This document shows, one piece after another, positions 16,245 to 25,038 of a DNA stretch of 45,216 nucleotides. The stretch covers positions 1 through 45,216 of the forward strand of contig CAZEXL010000011.1 of assembly GCA_964516925.1 (NCBI GenBank). The letters are read 5' to 3'. The DNA comes from CAG-552 sp964516925. GTDB lineage: Bacteria > Bacillota > Clostridia > Christensenellales > Pumilibacteraceae. Each line of letters opens with the position of its first letter. Within the stretch, counting starts at the first letter, position 1. The position numbers and the translations under genes were made by a program. Below the pieces are notes generated by a model that did not search any database, was not told the DNA's origin, and saw nothing but the letters and a program-made list of their open reading frames with translations.

Positions 16245-17471
16245 ATGAAGTATTTCGGAACGGACGGAATAAGAGGCGTATACGGACGGACGCTTACCGA
16301 CGAGCTTGCTTATCGGGCGGGGCGAGCGGCGGCTACGCTAAAAAACGAATGGGTGGTAGCGTCTGATACGCGAGTTTCGTGCGACGCGATATACGAGTCG
16401 TTAAAAAGCGGGCTTATATCGGGCGGAGCGTCGGTTTTAAAGGTAGGAATCGCGCCGACGCCGTGCGTTTCTTATCTTTCGGGCAAACGTAATTCGGGCG
16501 GAATTATGATCAGTGCGTCGCACAATCCTCCCGATTACAACGGTTTAAAGTTTTTTATCGGCGGAGCAAAGATAGGCGACGCGACGCAAAGCGAAATAGA
16601 GCGGCTTATCGACGATCAACCTGCCTTAAATCGCGTCGGCAAGGAAGTCGATTATTCGTACGCAACGGCGGAATACGTCCGTGCTCTCGTAAAATTCGGC
16701 GGCTTTTTGGACGGAAGAAAAATTTCGCTCGATTGCGCGTACGGCGCGGCTTCTAGCGTTGCATACGAGGCCTTTACCGGTTGCGGAGCTAACGTAAAGA
16801 TATTTTGCGATCGATGCGACGGCGCTAAAATTAATTGCGGTTGCGGCGCGTTGTATCCCGATTCTATAGCCGGGCTAACGGACGATATAGGATTTGCATT
16901 CGACGGCGACGCCGATAGGGTTGTTGCGTGCGACGGCAAACCGCTGGACGGCGATTCCGCCTTGTACAATCTTGCACTTGCGCTAAAGCCAAACGGAGTA
17001 GTTTGTTCGGTTATGAGCAATAGCGCGTTACAAAAAGCGTTGGGCGGTGTAGGCGTCTCTTGCGTACGCGCCGACGTGGGCGACAGGCGAATAAGCGAGG
17101 CGATGCTAAAAAACGGTTTTACTCTTGGCGGAGAGCAAAGCGGTCACTACATAATATCGCCTTTCAAAACGGGCGACGGCTTGCTTGCCGCGCTGATACT
17201 AAGCAGGCAAAAAGCTTTTAAAAGGCTGACGCTTACGCCGCAAAAAACGATCTCGCTTTTTGGTCGAGGCGACGTTTTAAGCAATCAAAAATTTATTCGC
17301 GTAAAAGAGCAATGCTTGCGCGCGTTGCCAAACGGCAGACTGCTCGTTCGCAAAAGCGGAACGGAAGAAAAGATAAGGATAACGGTCGAGTGCGAAGACG
17401 ATAAATTGCTTGACGAAATTATCGGCGTTCTCGTTGCCGAAATAAAAGATATAAACAAGGAGGTTTTATGA
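16245..17471 (+). CDS. glmM: Phosphoglucosamine mutase
   Basis: Converts glucosamine-6-phosphate to glucosamine-1-phosphate, the step after GlmS. The protein has the phosphohexomutase motifs in order: FGTDGIRG (4-11), active-site Ser92 in ISASHNPPDYNG, the metal loop FAFDGDADR, the sugar loop GGEQSGHYI and the phosphate loop RKSGTEEKIR (usually RPSGTEPKIR). At 408 residues it is about 40 shorter than typical GlmM, mostly in linkers. I chose the ATG at 16245 because it has TAGGAGC upstream and directly precedes the conserved KYFGTDG; an in-frame ATG at 16209 lacks a site. The final codons overlap ddl (ATGA). Confidence 0.93.
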   Translation: MKYFGTDGIRGVYGRTLTDELAYRAGRAAATLKNEWVVASDTRVSCDAIYESLKSGLISGGASVLKVGIAPTPCVSYLSGKRNSGGIMISASHNPPDYNGLKFFIGGAKIGDATQSEIERLIDDQPALNRVGKEVDYSYATAEYVRALVKFGGFLDGRKISLDCAYGAASSVAYEAFTGCGANVKIFCDRCDGAKINCGCGALYPDSIAGLTDDIGFAFDGDADRVVACDGKPLDGDSALYNLALALKPNGVVCSVMSNSALQKALGGVGVSCVRADVGDRRISEAMLKNGFTLGGEQSGHYIISPFKTGDGLLAALILSRQKAFKRLTLTPQKTISLFGRGDVLSNQKFIRVKEQCLRALPNGRLLVRKSGTEEKIRITVECEDDKLLDEIIGVLVAEIKDINKEVL

Positions 17472-18553
17472 AAATAGCCGTTGTATTCGGAGGCAAATCG
17501 TCCGAACACGATATAAGCGTAATCACGGGAGTAATGGCAGTAAACGCAGTATCGGTAAAACACGAGGTTATTCCCGTCTATATCACTCGCAGCGGAAAGA
17601 TGATAAGCGGAAAAAACTTCGATAAAACCGAAACTTTCTTAAAGGAACCAAAGGGTAAAAAAGTTATTTTCTTGCCCGGCAGCGAGGGCATGACGGTGGG
17701 CGGAAAATTTATAAAGCCCGATTGCGTTATCAACGCCTGCCACGGTCACGGCGGCGAGGACGGAGCTTTAAGCGGACTGCTCGAACTTTGCGGCGTGCCG
17801 TACGTAGGCAGCAACGTTCGCGCGTCGGCAGTGGGTATGGATAAGTTGCTGTTTAAGCAAGTTATGCAAGCGTATTCCATTCCCGTGGTTCCGTACTTCG
17901 GCGTAAGCAAATACGAATATTCGGATATAAATTACGATCCCGGCGAAGCGGTCAGCGCTGTAGGTTTTCCGCTTATCGTTAAGCCGTGCAACCTAGGAAG
18001 CAGTATAGGAATAGGCGTAGCTAAAGATTATAAGGACCTCTTTTCGATGCTGGACGAAGCGTTTTCGTGGGACTTAAGAGCGGTGGTCGAAAAGGCGCTT
18101 TCGGATTTTACGGAGGTTAATTGCGCGGTTCTCGGCTACGACGGTTTCGTGGTAACCAGCGAAGTCGAGCAACCGGTAGGATTTAAAGAATTTTTAAACT
18201 TCGACGACAAGTATATGAAGTCGTTAAAAACCGAAACAAGAAAAATGCCGGCGTTGCTTCCCGATTCGCAACGAGAAAAAATCCGCAGTCTTGCAGCAAA
18301 AACGTTTAAGGCTGTCGGATGCAGCGGCGTTGCCAGGGTGGATTTTTTGGTTAGCGGCGACGAAATATTCGTAAACGAAATAAACACCGTGCCGGGTTCG
18401 CTAAGCGAATATCTGTTCGGCTACGGCGGAGTTACGTTTGTAGATCTTATCGAAAGGCTCGTGTCCGACGCAAAAAAAGTAAAAAAGCAAAACGATAAAC
18501 TTAAATATTCGTACAAAAGCGACGTTTTACTTTCCAAAAAAAGATACAAGTAG
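17468..18553 (+). CDS. ddl: D-alanine-D-alanine ligase
   Basis: ATP-grasp ligase forming the D-Ala-D-Ala dipeptide for peptidoglycan. Motifs: AVVFGGKSSEHDISVITG at the N-terminus, HGHGGEDG, VPYVGSNVRASAVGMDK, PLIVKPCNLGSSIGIG, and the metal-binding ARVDFLVSGDEIFVNEINTVPGS near the C-terminus. The region after NTVPGS reads LSEYLF, the variant common in Clostridial Ddl proteins rather than the FTSISMYP type. Length 361 is normal. The ATG overlaps the glmM stop (ATGA), with AGGAGG 4 bases upstream, so the two genes are co-translated. Confidence 0.93.
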   Translation: MKIAVVFGGKSSEHDISVITGVMAVNAVSVKHEVIPVYITRSGKMISGKNFDKTETFLKEPKGKKVIFLPGSEGMTVGGKFIKPDCVINACHGHGGEDGALSGLLELCGVPYVGSNVRASAVGMDKLLFKQVMQAYSIPVVPYFGVSKYEYSDINYDPGEAVSAVGFPLIVKPCNLGSSIGIGVAKDYKDLFSMLDEAFSWDLRAVVEKALSDFTEVNCAVLGYDGFVVTSEVEQPVGFKEFLNFDDKYMKSLKTETRKMPALLPDSQREKIRSLAAKTFKAVGCSGVARVDFLVSGDEIFVNEINTVPGSLSEYLFGYGGVTFVDLIERLVSDAKKVKKQNDKLKYSYKSDVLLSKKRYK

Positions 18554-18639
18554 GGCGAACGAAACTCAATATACGACACAACGATGTCTACAATGGTGTG
18601 ATATATTAAGCGTACAAAACAACGTTGGAGGGAGTTATT

Positions 18640-19086
18640 ATGAAGAACTGGATAAAGGTTATATTTGCGCTTAATAATCGGCTCGATGCGCTTACGTATT
18701 CGATCGACGAACAGGTAGACAGCTTATCGTCTGTTTTAACCGTCCCGACTATGAAATTGTTTGACCGCATTATAAAGCTTAACGATAAAAAGGTTAAGAT
18801 AATAAACTTAAGAGTGCTTCACGATAAGATGAAGGAAAACCTTAACGCTAAGGAGTATTGCGTGGTGTCGCGGTCTTCTCGCGGCGTATCGTTTGCCGAT
18901 ATTGCCAAGGAGCTTAACGTAAGCAAAGGCAGCGCGTATCGTATTTACGAGCGTGTAATAAACCGTCTTACGCGTCTGCTTGCGTACTACGGTTACGACG
19001 AAAACAAATTTGCCGAGGACTACAAGGACGTTGCGCTCGTTGCGCGAACGCACAAGCGGTTAAGCAAAACGGCGCAAGCGTCGTAA
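18640..19086 (+). CDS. Putative HTH regulator, sigma region 4-like
   Basis: A 148-residue basic protein. Residues 82-108 (GVSFADIAKELNVSKGSAYRIYERVIN) form a clear helix-turn-helix of the sigma-70 region 4/LuxR kind; the N-terminal half (residues 5-70) is helical with no recognised domain. It lies 86 bp after ddl and is the first plus-strand gene before the virion operon, so it could be that operon's activator, but it could equally be a host regulator. The ATG at 18640 has GGAGGG 8 bases upstream; an in-frame ATG at 18625 overlaps that site. Composition is host-like. Confidence 0.65.
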   Translation: MKNWIKVIFALNNRLDALTYSIDEQVDSLSSVLTVPTMKLFDRIIKLNDKKVKIINLRVLHDKMKENLNAKEYCVVSRSSRGVSFADIAKELNVSKGSAYRIYERVINRLTRLLAYYGYDENKFAEDYKDVALVARTHKRLSKTAQAS

Positions 19087-19743
19087 TCATTCTTTATAAC
19101 GAGGCTTACGCTCTTTATCTTTAAAGATAAGATACATTATAACGACGGAAGGGATGCACAAAAGAGAAATCAAAACGAAGTCCGTATTTTGAGAAGGCGA
19201 AGAATTATCTTCGCTTTCTTCTTTTAACGCGACTTTTTCTATTATGTTGTTTTGTATTTCGCTTACCGTCGTTTGCGACGAATACACGTATCCGCGGTAC
19301 GTGTTAGTTCCGTCGTCGTAGCTTACGTATCGCCACATGTCGCCCACCTGAGGTATAAGCGCTTTGCCGACGGCGTCGCCGTAGTAGTAGCCGCCTGCAG
19401 ACGGCGGAATTTCGGTTAGTACTTCGCTTTGGTCTGTGGGCTTAAGGCGAAGTTTTGCAGGGTAACCGTCGTTATTTACGCTAAACGACGCCGTAGCGTA
19501 CTTATTTACCGGTTCGTAGTCGACTATCGTTACGTTCTTTGCGTAGCCCGAAATATCCTTGTAGCTAACAAAGCAGCACGTTTCTTTTTGCTCCAGTACT
19601 ATCACGAAATACGTTTTCGGAAGCGAGGTAACTATCTCGAGGCAACGTTCGTCCGAGTACAGCGTAACGTCCTCGCTTAAATATCCGTACGTAAACGGTT
19701 GAGCGTAAGAAAGAAAAATCGTTAAAACGAGAAACAGCTTCAT
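19087..19743 (-). CDS. Membrane-anchored extracytoplasmic SH3-like protein
   Basis: 218 residues: an N-terminal signal peptide (MKLFLVLTIFLSYAQPFTYG), a mature region with repeated strand motifs (VTLYSDERCLEIVTSLPKTY and YPAKLRLKPTDQSEVLTEIP) that look like one or two bacterial SH3 modules, and a C-terminal membrane helix (DFVLISLLCIPSVVIMYLIF) with a basic cytoplasmic tail. I chose the ATG at 19741-19743 because it begins the signal peptide. CATAAT lies 6 bases before it, so the mRNA may also be leaderless, though no good -35 is present. It stands on the strand opposite to its neighbours, between the HTH gene and the terminase gene. Confidence 0.65.
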   Translation of the reverse strand: MKLFLVLTIFLSYAQPFTYGYLSEDVTLYSDERCLEIVTSLPKTYFVIVLEQKETCCFVSYKDISGYAKNVTIVDYEPVNKYATASFSVNNDGYPAKLRLKPTDQSEVLTEIPPSAGGYYYGDAVGKALIPQVGDMWRYVSYDDGTNTYRGYVYSSQTTVSEIQNNIIEKVALKEESEDNSSPSQNTDFVLISLLCIPSVVIMYLIFKDKERKPRYKE

Positions 19744-19805
19744 AACTTCATTATGACTTAGTCGAACACGAAAATTATGGTACAAATTTACGAAAAAGGA
19801 ATATT

Positions 19806-21251
19806 TTGCGCGCAAGGCAGATTTATATGGACGAAAAAGAAATAATAGCAAAAATCAAAAAGCTCGACAGAGCAATAGAAAACTACAAGCAAAAGAACAA
19901 ACTGGCTTACTACAACAAGGGAGTCGTTCATCACAAGCAGATGGCTTTTCATAAATGCACTAAACGCAATCGCTGGGTTTTCGGCGGCAACCGAAGCGGC
20001 AAAACGGAATGCGGCGCGGCAGAGGCGGTGTGGCTTGCTCGCGGCAATCATCCGTTCAAAAAGAACAAAACAGGGGTGGAAGGTTGGGTGGTAAGCGTAA
20101 GTCGCGAAGTACAGCGCGACGTTGCTCAGCGTAAAATTTTGCAATATCTCAATCCCGATTGGATCGAAAGCGTAGTTATGGTAAGCGGTAAATCGTCCAA
20201 TCCTCAGGGCGGAGTAATAGATTATATTTCCGTAAAAAACGTATTCGGCGGACTAAGCCGCATAGCGTTTAAAAGTTGCGAAATGGGTAGAGAAAAATTT
20301 CAAGGCGCGTCGCTCGACTTCGTTTGGTTCGACGAAGAACCGCCCGAAGATATTTACGACGAATGCGTAATGCGCGTACTCGACAAAAAGGGCGAAGTTT
20401 TCGGCACCATGACGCCGCTTAAGGGTCTGACGTTTATATACGATCGCATTTACCTTAACGACGGAAACAGCGACGAAGTTTGGTACGAGTTTATGGAGTG
20501 GGGTGACAATCCGTATCTCGACAAAAACGAAATCGATAAGCTTAGCGCAACTATGACTAAAGAAATGCTCGAACGCAGACGGTACGGTTTGTTTACCGAC
20601 AACAACGGTCCGGTGTATCCGGAATTCGACGAAAACGTAAACGTAATTCAGCCGTTCGACGTTCCGCAACAATGGCAGGATAAGCTTAGCATAGATCCGG
20701 GGCTTAACAATCCGCTTTCGTGTCATTGGTACGCCGTGGACGGCGACGGAAACGTATTCGTAGTTGCCGAGCATTTTGCGGCCGGCAAGGACATAACTTA
20801 TCACGCTTCCGAAATAAAGCGAATATCTAACGAGCTTAATTGGCACACCGATTCGTTCGGCAGAATCGAGGCGCTTATAGATTCGGCGGCAAATCAAAAA
20901 ACGCTTGCTTCGTTAAAAAGCGTAACGCAACTGTTTTGCGAACACGGCATAAACGTCGTTCCAAAGGTCAACAAAGACCTTTTCAGCGGCATTAACCGTG
21001 TAAAGGAGTATTTGTGCGGCTACGGCGGAAAGCGACTATATATATTCAAAAACTGCGTCAATCTTATTCGGGAGCTTAAGGCGTACAGGTGGGGAAGCGA
21101 CGACGTACCAAAAAAAACGGACGACCATTGCTTGGACGAACTGCGATACTACGTTATGTCGCGCCCGATTCCGCCCAAAGAGAATACTTGCAAAAGCGAA
21201 ATCGCGCTAGATAAAGAGCGGCTTATCGGCAAGCTTAGGAGGAAAAGGTGA
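19806..21251 (+). CDS. terL: Phage-type large terminase (TerL)
   Basis: The DNA-packaging motor. Counting from the ATG at 19827, the ATPase shows Walker A GGNRSGKT (53-60), Walker B DFVWFDEE (164-171) and the coupling motif GTMTPLKG (193-200); the nuclease domain has Asp290 in SIDPGLN, Asp352 in ALIDSAANQ, and the terminal DDHCLDELRYYV. Both activities look intact. The start could be the TTG at 19806 (AAAGGA 5 bases upstream) or the ATG at 19827 (weaker AAGG). It is the first gene of a one-strand virion operon; only a weak promoter-like pair (TTAGTC-17-TACAAA) precedes it. The 3' end overlaps the next gene. Confidence 0.92.
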   Translation: MRARQIYMDEKEIIAKIKKLDRAIENYKQKNKLAYYNKGVVHHKQMAFHKCTKRNRWVFGGNRSGKTECGAAEAVWLARGNHPFKKNKTGVEGWVVSVSREVQRDVAQRKILQYLNPDWIESVVMVSGKSSNPQGGVIDYISVKNVFGGLSRIAFKSCEMGREKFQGASLDFVWFDEEPPEDIYDECVMRVLDKKGEVFGTMTPLKGLTFIYDRIYLNDGNSDEVWYEFMEWGDNPYLDKNEIDKLSATMTKEMLERRRYGLFTDNNGPVYPEFDENVNVIQPFDVPQQWQDKLSIDPGLNNPLSCHWYAVDGDGNVFVVAEHFAAGKDITYHASEIKRISNELNWHTDSFGRIEALIDSAANQKTLASLKSVTQLFCEHGINVVPKVNKDLFSGINRVKEYLCGYGGKRLYIFKNCVNLIRELKAYRWGSDDVPKKTDDHCLDELRYYVMSRPIPPKENTCKSEIALDKERLIGKLRRKR

Positions 21252-21571
21252 ACGAACGATTAACCGAAAAACTTTTTGCCGCCGTAAAGCGCAAGGCGCT
21301 CGGGTATTTTACCACCGAAACGGTCGAAGAGTACGCGCTTGTCGACGGCGAGCTTACGGTAACGAAACAAAAGGTAACGCAAAAGGAAGTTCCGTCCGAC
21401 CTTGCCGCCGTAAAATTTTTACTCGACGAGCAAACTGCGGACGGATATTCGGAAATGAGCGAAGAGGAACTTAAGGCGGAAAAAGCAAGGTTGTTGAATT
21501 TATTAAAGGAGGCAGAAAATGCAACTGATAAAAGCAAAGCACAAAATAAAATGCGAGATGGGCGTTTGTAA
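21248..21571 (+). CDS. Small-terminase-like protein without a DNA-binding domain
   Basis: A 107-residue protein starting at a GTG (21248) that overlaps the terL stop and has AGGAGG 6 bases upstream. It contains KALGYFTTETVEEYALVDGE, then KVTQKEVPSDLAAVKFLLDE and the acidic tail SEEELKAEKARLLNLLKEAE. This is the pattern I associate with the oligomerisation/C-terminal part of small terminases of Firmicutes phages. No helix-turn-helix precedes it, so a sequence-specific pac/cos recognition domain appears to be missing. The family assignment is from memory of the motif and is not certain. Confidence 0.55.
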   Translation: MNERLTEKLFAAVKRKALGYFTTETVEEYALVDGELTVTKQKVTQKEVPSDLAAVKFLLDEQTADGYSEMSEEELKAEKARLLNLLKEAENATDKSKAQNKMRDGRL

Positions 21572-21722
21572 AAACAACGCCGCGTATTCGATAAAAATGG
21601 ACAGAGTGGGAATACGAAGTCAGGTACATGTTTGCAACGATTGTTTAATCGAGCTGTATCGGCTTATAGGCGAAACGGTAATTCCAAAAAGCATCGAAAC
21701 GGCTAAAAAGAAGGGGGCGTAA
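21519..21722 (+). CDS. Small putative zinc-binding protein
   Basis: A 67-residue basic protein with four Cys in two pairs, Cys12/Cys17 (CEMGVC) and Cys39/Cys42 (CNDC), consistent with a zinc ribbon. The ATG has AAAGGAGG 7 bases upstream and lies inside the end of the preceding gene; the stop overlaps the portal start. Small zinc-ribbon proteins occur in phage packaging regions but I cannot name a role. Confidence 0.65.
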   Translation: MQLIKAKHKIKCEMGVCKNNAAYSIKMDRVGIRSQVHVCNDCLIELYRLIGETVIPKSIETAKKKGA

Positions 21723-23587
21723 TGGACGAATTATACATCGAGGACATCGTAGCTTCGGTAAAGTCCGACTACGAAAACAGGCGCGCCGAACGAAAAAATA
21801 TCGAAGCGGTATGGCAACTTAACGCCAATTTCGTTATGGGCAATCAATTTTCGTACATAAACGCTCTCGGCGAGGTGGAGGACGGCGAGCGAGATTATTT
21901 TTGGCAAGAGCGAGAGGTGTTTAATCATCTTGCGTCGATAGTGGAAACTAGGCTTTCTAAGCTTAGCCGAGTGCGTCCGAAAATGAGCGTACGTCCTTCG
22001 TCGGGCGACGAAGACGACATACGTACCGCAAAAGTAGCGACGAAAATTCTGGACGGCGCCTGGCAAAAGCTTGACGTAAGCGACGCGATAGCTCGCGCTA
22101 CGATGTGGTCGGAAATCGCAGGTTCGGTTTTTTACAAAGTATCTTGGGATACCGACGGCGGCACGGAAGTAGGAACTAGCAACGGAAAAATCGTTAAAGA
22201 AGGCGAGGTAAAAATAGAGGTTTGCCCGCCGTATGAAATTTTTCCGGCGTCGCTTGCAATCGAAACGCTTAAAGAACAAAACAGTTTAATTCACGCAAAA
22301 GCGATACACGTAGACGACGTTTACGCTAAGTGGGGTAAGCGCGTTGAGGGTACCGAAACGGATGTGCTCGGATTCGACGAATCGTTTATAGGCGGTTTAA
22401 ATTCCACTACTTTAATTCCCGCCGCACGTCGTAAAACGAAAAAAGATTACGTCGTGGTTATCGAAAGATATACCCGTCCTACCAAAGAAAATCCGCACGG
22501 CGAGCTTGCCATCGTTGCAGGCAATCAATTACTTTACTACGGCTCGCTTCCCTACGCAAACGGTACGAACGGCGAACGAGATTTTCCGTTCGTAAAGCAA
22601 GACTGCCTAAAAACTCCCGGTTGCTTTTTCGGGACTTCCGTCGTAGAACGCTGTATACCCATTCAGCGTGCGTACAACGCCGTAAAAAATCGCAAGCACG
22701 AGTTTATGAATCGCATCGCAATGGGCGTTCTTGCCGTCGAGGACGGTTCGGTGGACGTCAACAATCTGGAAGACGACGGACTAAGCCCCGGCAAAATACT
22801 GGTATATCGTCAGGGCGCAACGCCGCCCATGTTGCTAAACCCCGGCAGTGTGCCGTCCGATTTCGGCTACGAAGAGGACAAGCTTTTGTCGGAATTTATT
22901 TCCATAAGCGGCGTAAGCGAGCTTATGCGCAGCAGTTCGGTACCGTCGTCGGTGGCAAGCGGCAGCGCGTTGCAGTTGCTTTTGGAACAGGACGATACCC
23001 GTCTAAGCCTTACCGCCGAACGCATACGCAGCGCCATCAAAAAGGTCGGTCAGCATATTCTAAGGTTGTACAAGCAGTACGCCGCCGAAACTAGAATCGT
23101 AAAAGCGGTCGGAAACGACGGCGAAATAGAAGTAGTAAGCTGGAGTTCTAGCGATATAGGCTGCGACGATATCGTTTTCGAAACCGAAAACGAACTTAAT
23201 TCTTCGATTGCAAGCAAACAGAATATGATTTTCGAGCTTTTAAGAGCAGGACTTTTGTACGACGAAAACGGCAAACTATCGGCAAGTATGCGTTATAAAA
23301 TTCTCGACGTTATGGGGTACGGCGGTTGGGAAACGGTGTACGACAATCAAAAATTGCACGCTTGTCGCGCTCAAAAGGAAAACGTACGCGCACTTAAAAA
23401 CGACATTTCGGTAAACGAATTGGACGATCACGACGTTCACATCGACGAACATACCAAGTATATGCTAAGCGCCGACTTCGAAAAAGCGACAGCAGGCAAG
23501 TCGGAAATTTCCGAACGCATGCAAAAGCACGTTCGCGAGCACAGAACTTATAAAAAACTTACGGAGGAAAGCGCAATTGAAAGATAA
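21722..23587 (+). CDS. P22-like portal protein
   Basis: 621 residues, the size of P22-like (podovirus) portals. The N-terminal part shows FNHLASIVETRLSKLSRVRP and the central part VCPPYEIFPASLAIETLKEQ and FGTSVVERCIPIQRAYNAVKNR, a pattern of long portals that form the DNA entry ring and dock the tail. An acidic N-terminus and a charged helical C-terminus are present. The ATG has AGGGGG 6 bases upstream and overlaps the previous stop (TAATG). It is uninterrupted and host-like in composition. Confidence 0.85.
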   Translation: MDELYIEDIVASVKSDYENRRAERKNIEAVWQLNANFVMGNQFSYINALGEVEDGERDYFWQEREVFNHLASIVETRLSKLSRVRPKMSVRPSSGDEDDIRTAKVATKILDGAWQKLDVSDAIARATMWSEIAGSVFYKVSWDTDGGTEVGTSNGKIVKEGEVKIEVCPPYEIFPASLAIETLKEQNSLIHAKAIHVDDVYAKWGKRVEGTETDVLGFDESFIGGLNSTTLIPAARRKTKKDYVVVIERYTRPTKENPHGELAIVAGNQLLYYGSLPYANGTNGERDFPFVKQDCLKTPGCFFGTSVVERCIPIQRAYNAVKNRKHEFMNRIAMGVLAVEDGSVDVNNLEDDGLSPGKILVYRQGATPPMLLNPGSVPSDFGYEEDKLLSEFISISGVSELMRSSSVPSSVASGSALQLLLEQDDTRLSLTAERIRSAIKKVGQHILRLYKQYAAETRIVKAVGNDGEIEVVSWSSSDIGCDDIVFETENELNSSIASKQNMIFELLRAGLLYDENGKLSASMRYKILDVMGYGGWETVYDNQKLHACRAQKENVRALKNDISVNELDDHDVHIDEHTKYMLSADFEKATAGKSEISERMQKHVREHRTYKKLTEESAIER

Positions 23588-23879
23588 ATCGTCGTTACGC
23601 GGCTACGCATCGCTTGCGGCGCGACTTAAAAAAGAAAGAGAAAGAGGCAACGAACTTGCTCGTAAACTAGATGAAGTAAACGACGACGAAAAACTTTACG
23701 AGCTTGTAAAAAACAATACGGTCGTAAAAAATCGAATAATAGCCGATTACCTTGCAAGGCTATCGACTATAAATGGTCCGTGTCTCGTTTCGACGGGGCT
23801 TACGGCTCTTACGCCCGTAAACAAACCTAAAAATTTGGCGGACGCTAAACGTATCGCCGAAAAAATCATCAGATATTAA
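23577..23879 (+). CDS. Small helical protein in the scaffold position
   Basis: A 100-residue protein starting at a TTG (23577) inside the portal 3' end, with GGAGGAAAG upstream. Residues 10-50 are a highly charged helix (ARLKKERERGNELARKLDEVN). It lies between portal and capsid genes, where scaffolding proteins are often encoded, but is shorter than most scaffolds. The conserved-looking C-terminus (NGPCLVSTGLTALTPVNKP) fits no family I know. Confidence 0.6.
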   Translation: MKDKSSLRGYASLAARLKKERERGNELARKLDEVNDDEKLYELVKNNTVVKNRIIADYLARLSTINGPCLVSTGLTALTPVNKPKNLADAKRIAEKIIRY

Positions 23880-23893
23880 GGAGAACTTAAAAA

Positions 23894-25036
23894 ATGGTAA
23901 CATTAAACAGCGCGGAAAACGCATTAAAAACGGTGTACTTAGGAGCGGTAACCGAACTACTTAACACCAAGGTCAATCCGTTACTTGCAAAAATCGAGCA
24001 AACTGCTTCGGACGTGTGGGGAAAGGAAATTCGTAAAGCGGCTAAGTACGGCATAAACGGCGGAATAGGAGCGGGCGACGAGGACGGTAATTTGCCTTTG
24101 GCAAGCCCGACTACGTACGTTCAGTTCGTTTCGACGCTTAAAAATCTTTACGGACAAATAGAAATTTCGGACAAGGCGATTCGCGCCAGTGCCGACGGTA
24201 GAGGCTCGTTTACCGATCTACTCAACAGCGAACTCGAAGATCTTCTTACGGCGTCAAGGTTCAATCTCGGCAGAATGCTTTACGGCGACGGTAGCGGTAA
24301 GCTTTGCAAGATAACCAACGCGACCACAAAAAAGGTAGATTCCACTCGAAATCTTGCAGTCGGACTTTTGGTAGATATATACACCGATTCCGGAACGCTT
24401 TTCAAAAGCGGCGTAAAGGTAACGTCGGTGGATTATTCTTCCAACGTTATCGGACTCTCGGATTGGGACAGCGGTATCGAAGAGGATTACGTTTTGTATG
24501 TGCAGGGCAGTAAGGATAAAGAAATAACGGGTATAGGCTCGTTGTTTTCCGCTAGCTCGACGCTTTACGGACTTGATCGAAGCGCTCATCCGTTCCTTAA
24601 CGCCGTAACCGAAAGCAGCAATGCGCTCGACGAAATCGTTATGCAAAAGCTTATCGACAAGCTCGAAATGGTAAGCGGCAGCAATATCGACTATATTGCG
24701 TGTTCGGCAAAGGCAAAGTACGCTTATCAGGATTATATGTCCAGTTTCAAACGCAACATCGACATTATGGAGCTTAACGGCGGCTACAAAACGCTTACGT
24801 TCAACGGAATACCGCTCGTGTACGACAGATTCGTGCCGGAGGGCGAAATGATATTTTTGGACACTTCGGTGTTTAAGTTGCACCAGCTTTGCGATTGGCG
24901 TTATCTCGAAACCGAAAACGGCAAGATTTTACGTCAAACTCAGGGCAAGCCTACGTATACCGCAACGCTCGTTAAGTATTGCGATCTTATATGCGACAGA
25001 CCTAACGGACAGGGCAGAATTACGAACATAATTTAG
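23894..25036 (+). CDS. Major capsid protein, HK97 fold
   Basis: 380 residues. Features of HK97-fold capsids of this type: an N-terminal helix region, TLKNLYGQIEISDKAIRASAD, a spine helix LNSELEDLLTASRFNLGRMLYGDG, then a beta-rich insertion and the conserved VYDRFVPEGEMIFLDTSVFKLHQ, followed by a strand-rich P-domain. There is no long N-terminal delta/protease domain and no protease gene nearby, so maturation probably does not require cleavage. AAGGAG lies 9 bases before the ATG. It is the gene expected to be the most abundant product if particles are made. Confidence 0.85.
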   Translation: MVTLNSAENALKTVYLGAVTELLNTKVNPLLAKIEQTASDVWGKEIRKAAKYGINGGIGAGDEDGNLPLASPTTYVQFVSTLKNLYGQIEISDKAIRASADGRGSFTDLLNSELEDLLTASRFNLGRMLYGDGSGKLCKITNATTKKVDSTRNLAVGLLVDIYTDSGTLFKSGVKVTSVDYSSNVIGLSDWDSGIEEDYVLYVQGSKDKEITGIGSLFSASSTLYGLDRSAHPFLNAVTESSNALDEIVMQKLIDKLEMVSGSNIDYIACSAKAKYAYQDYMSSFKRNIDIMELNGGYKTLTFNGIPLVYDRFVPEGEMIFLDTSVFKLHQLCDWRYLETENGKILRQTQGKPTYTATLVKYCDLICDRPNGQGRITNII

Positions 25037-25038
25037 TT

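Noticed and set aside
19087..19743. The SH3-like protein as the endolysin of the virion operon
   Set aside because: It is on the other strand, has a signal peptide and a C-terminal membrane anchor and no catalytic domain.
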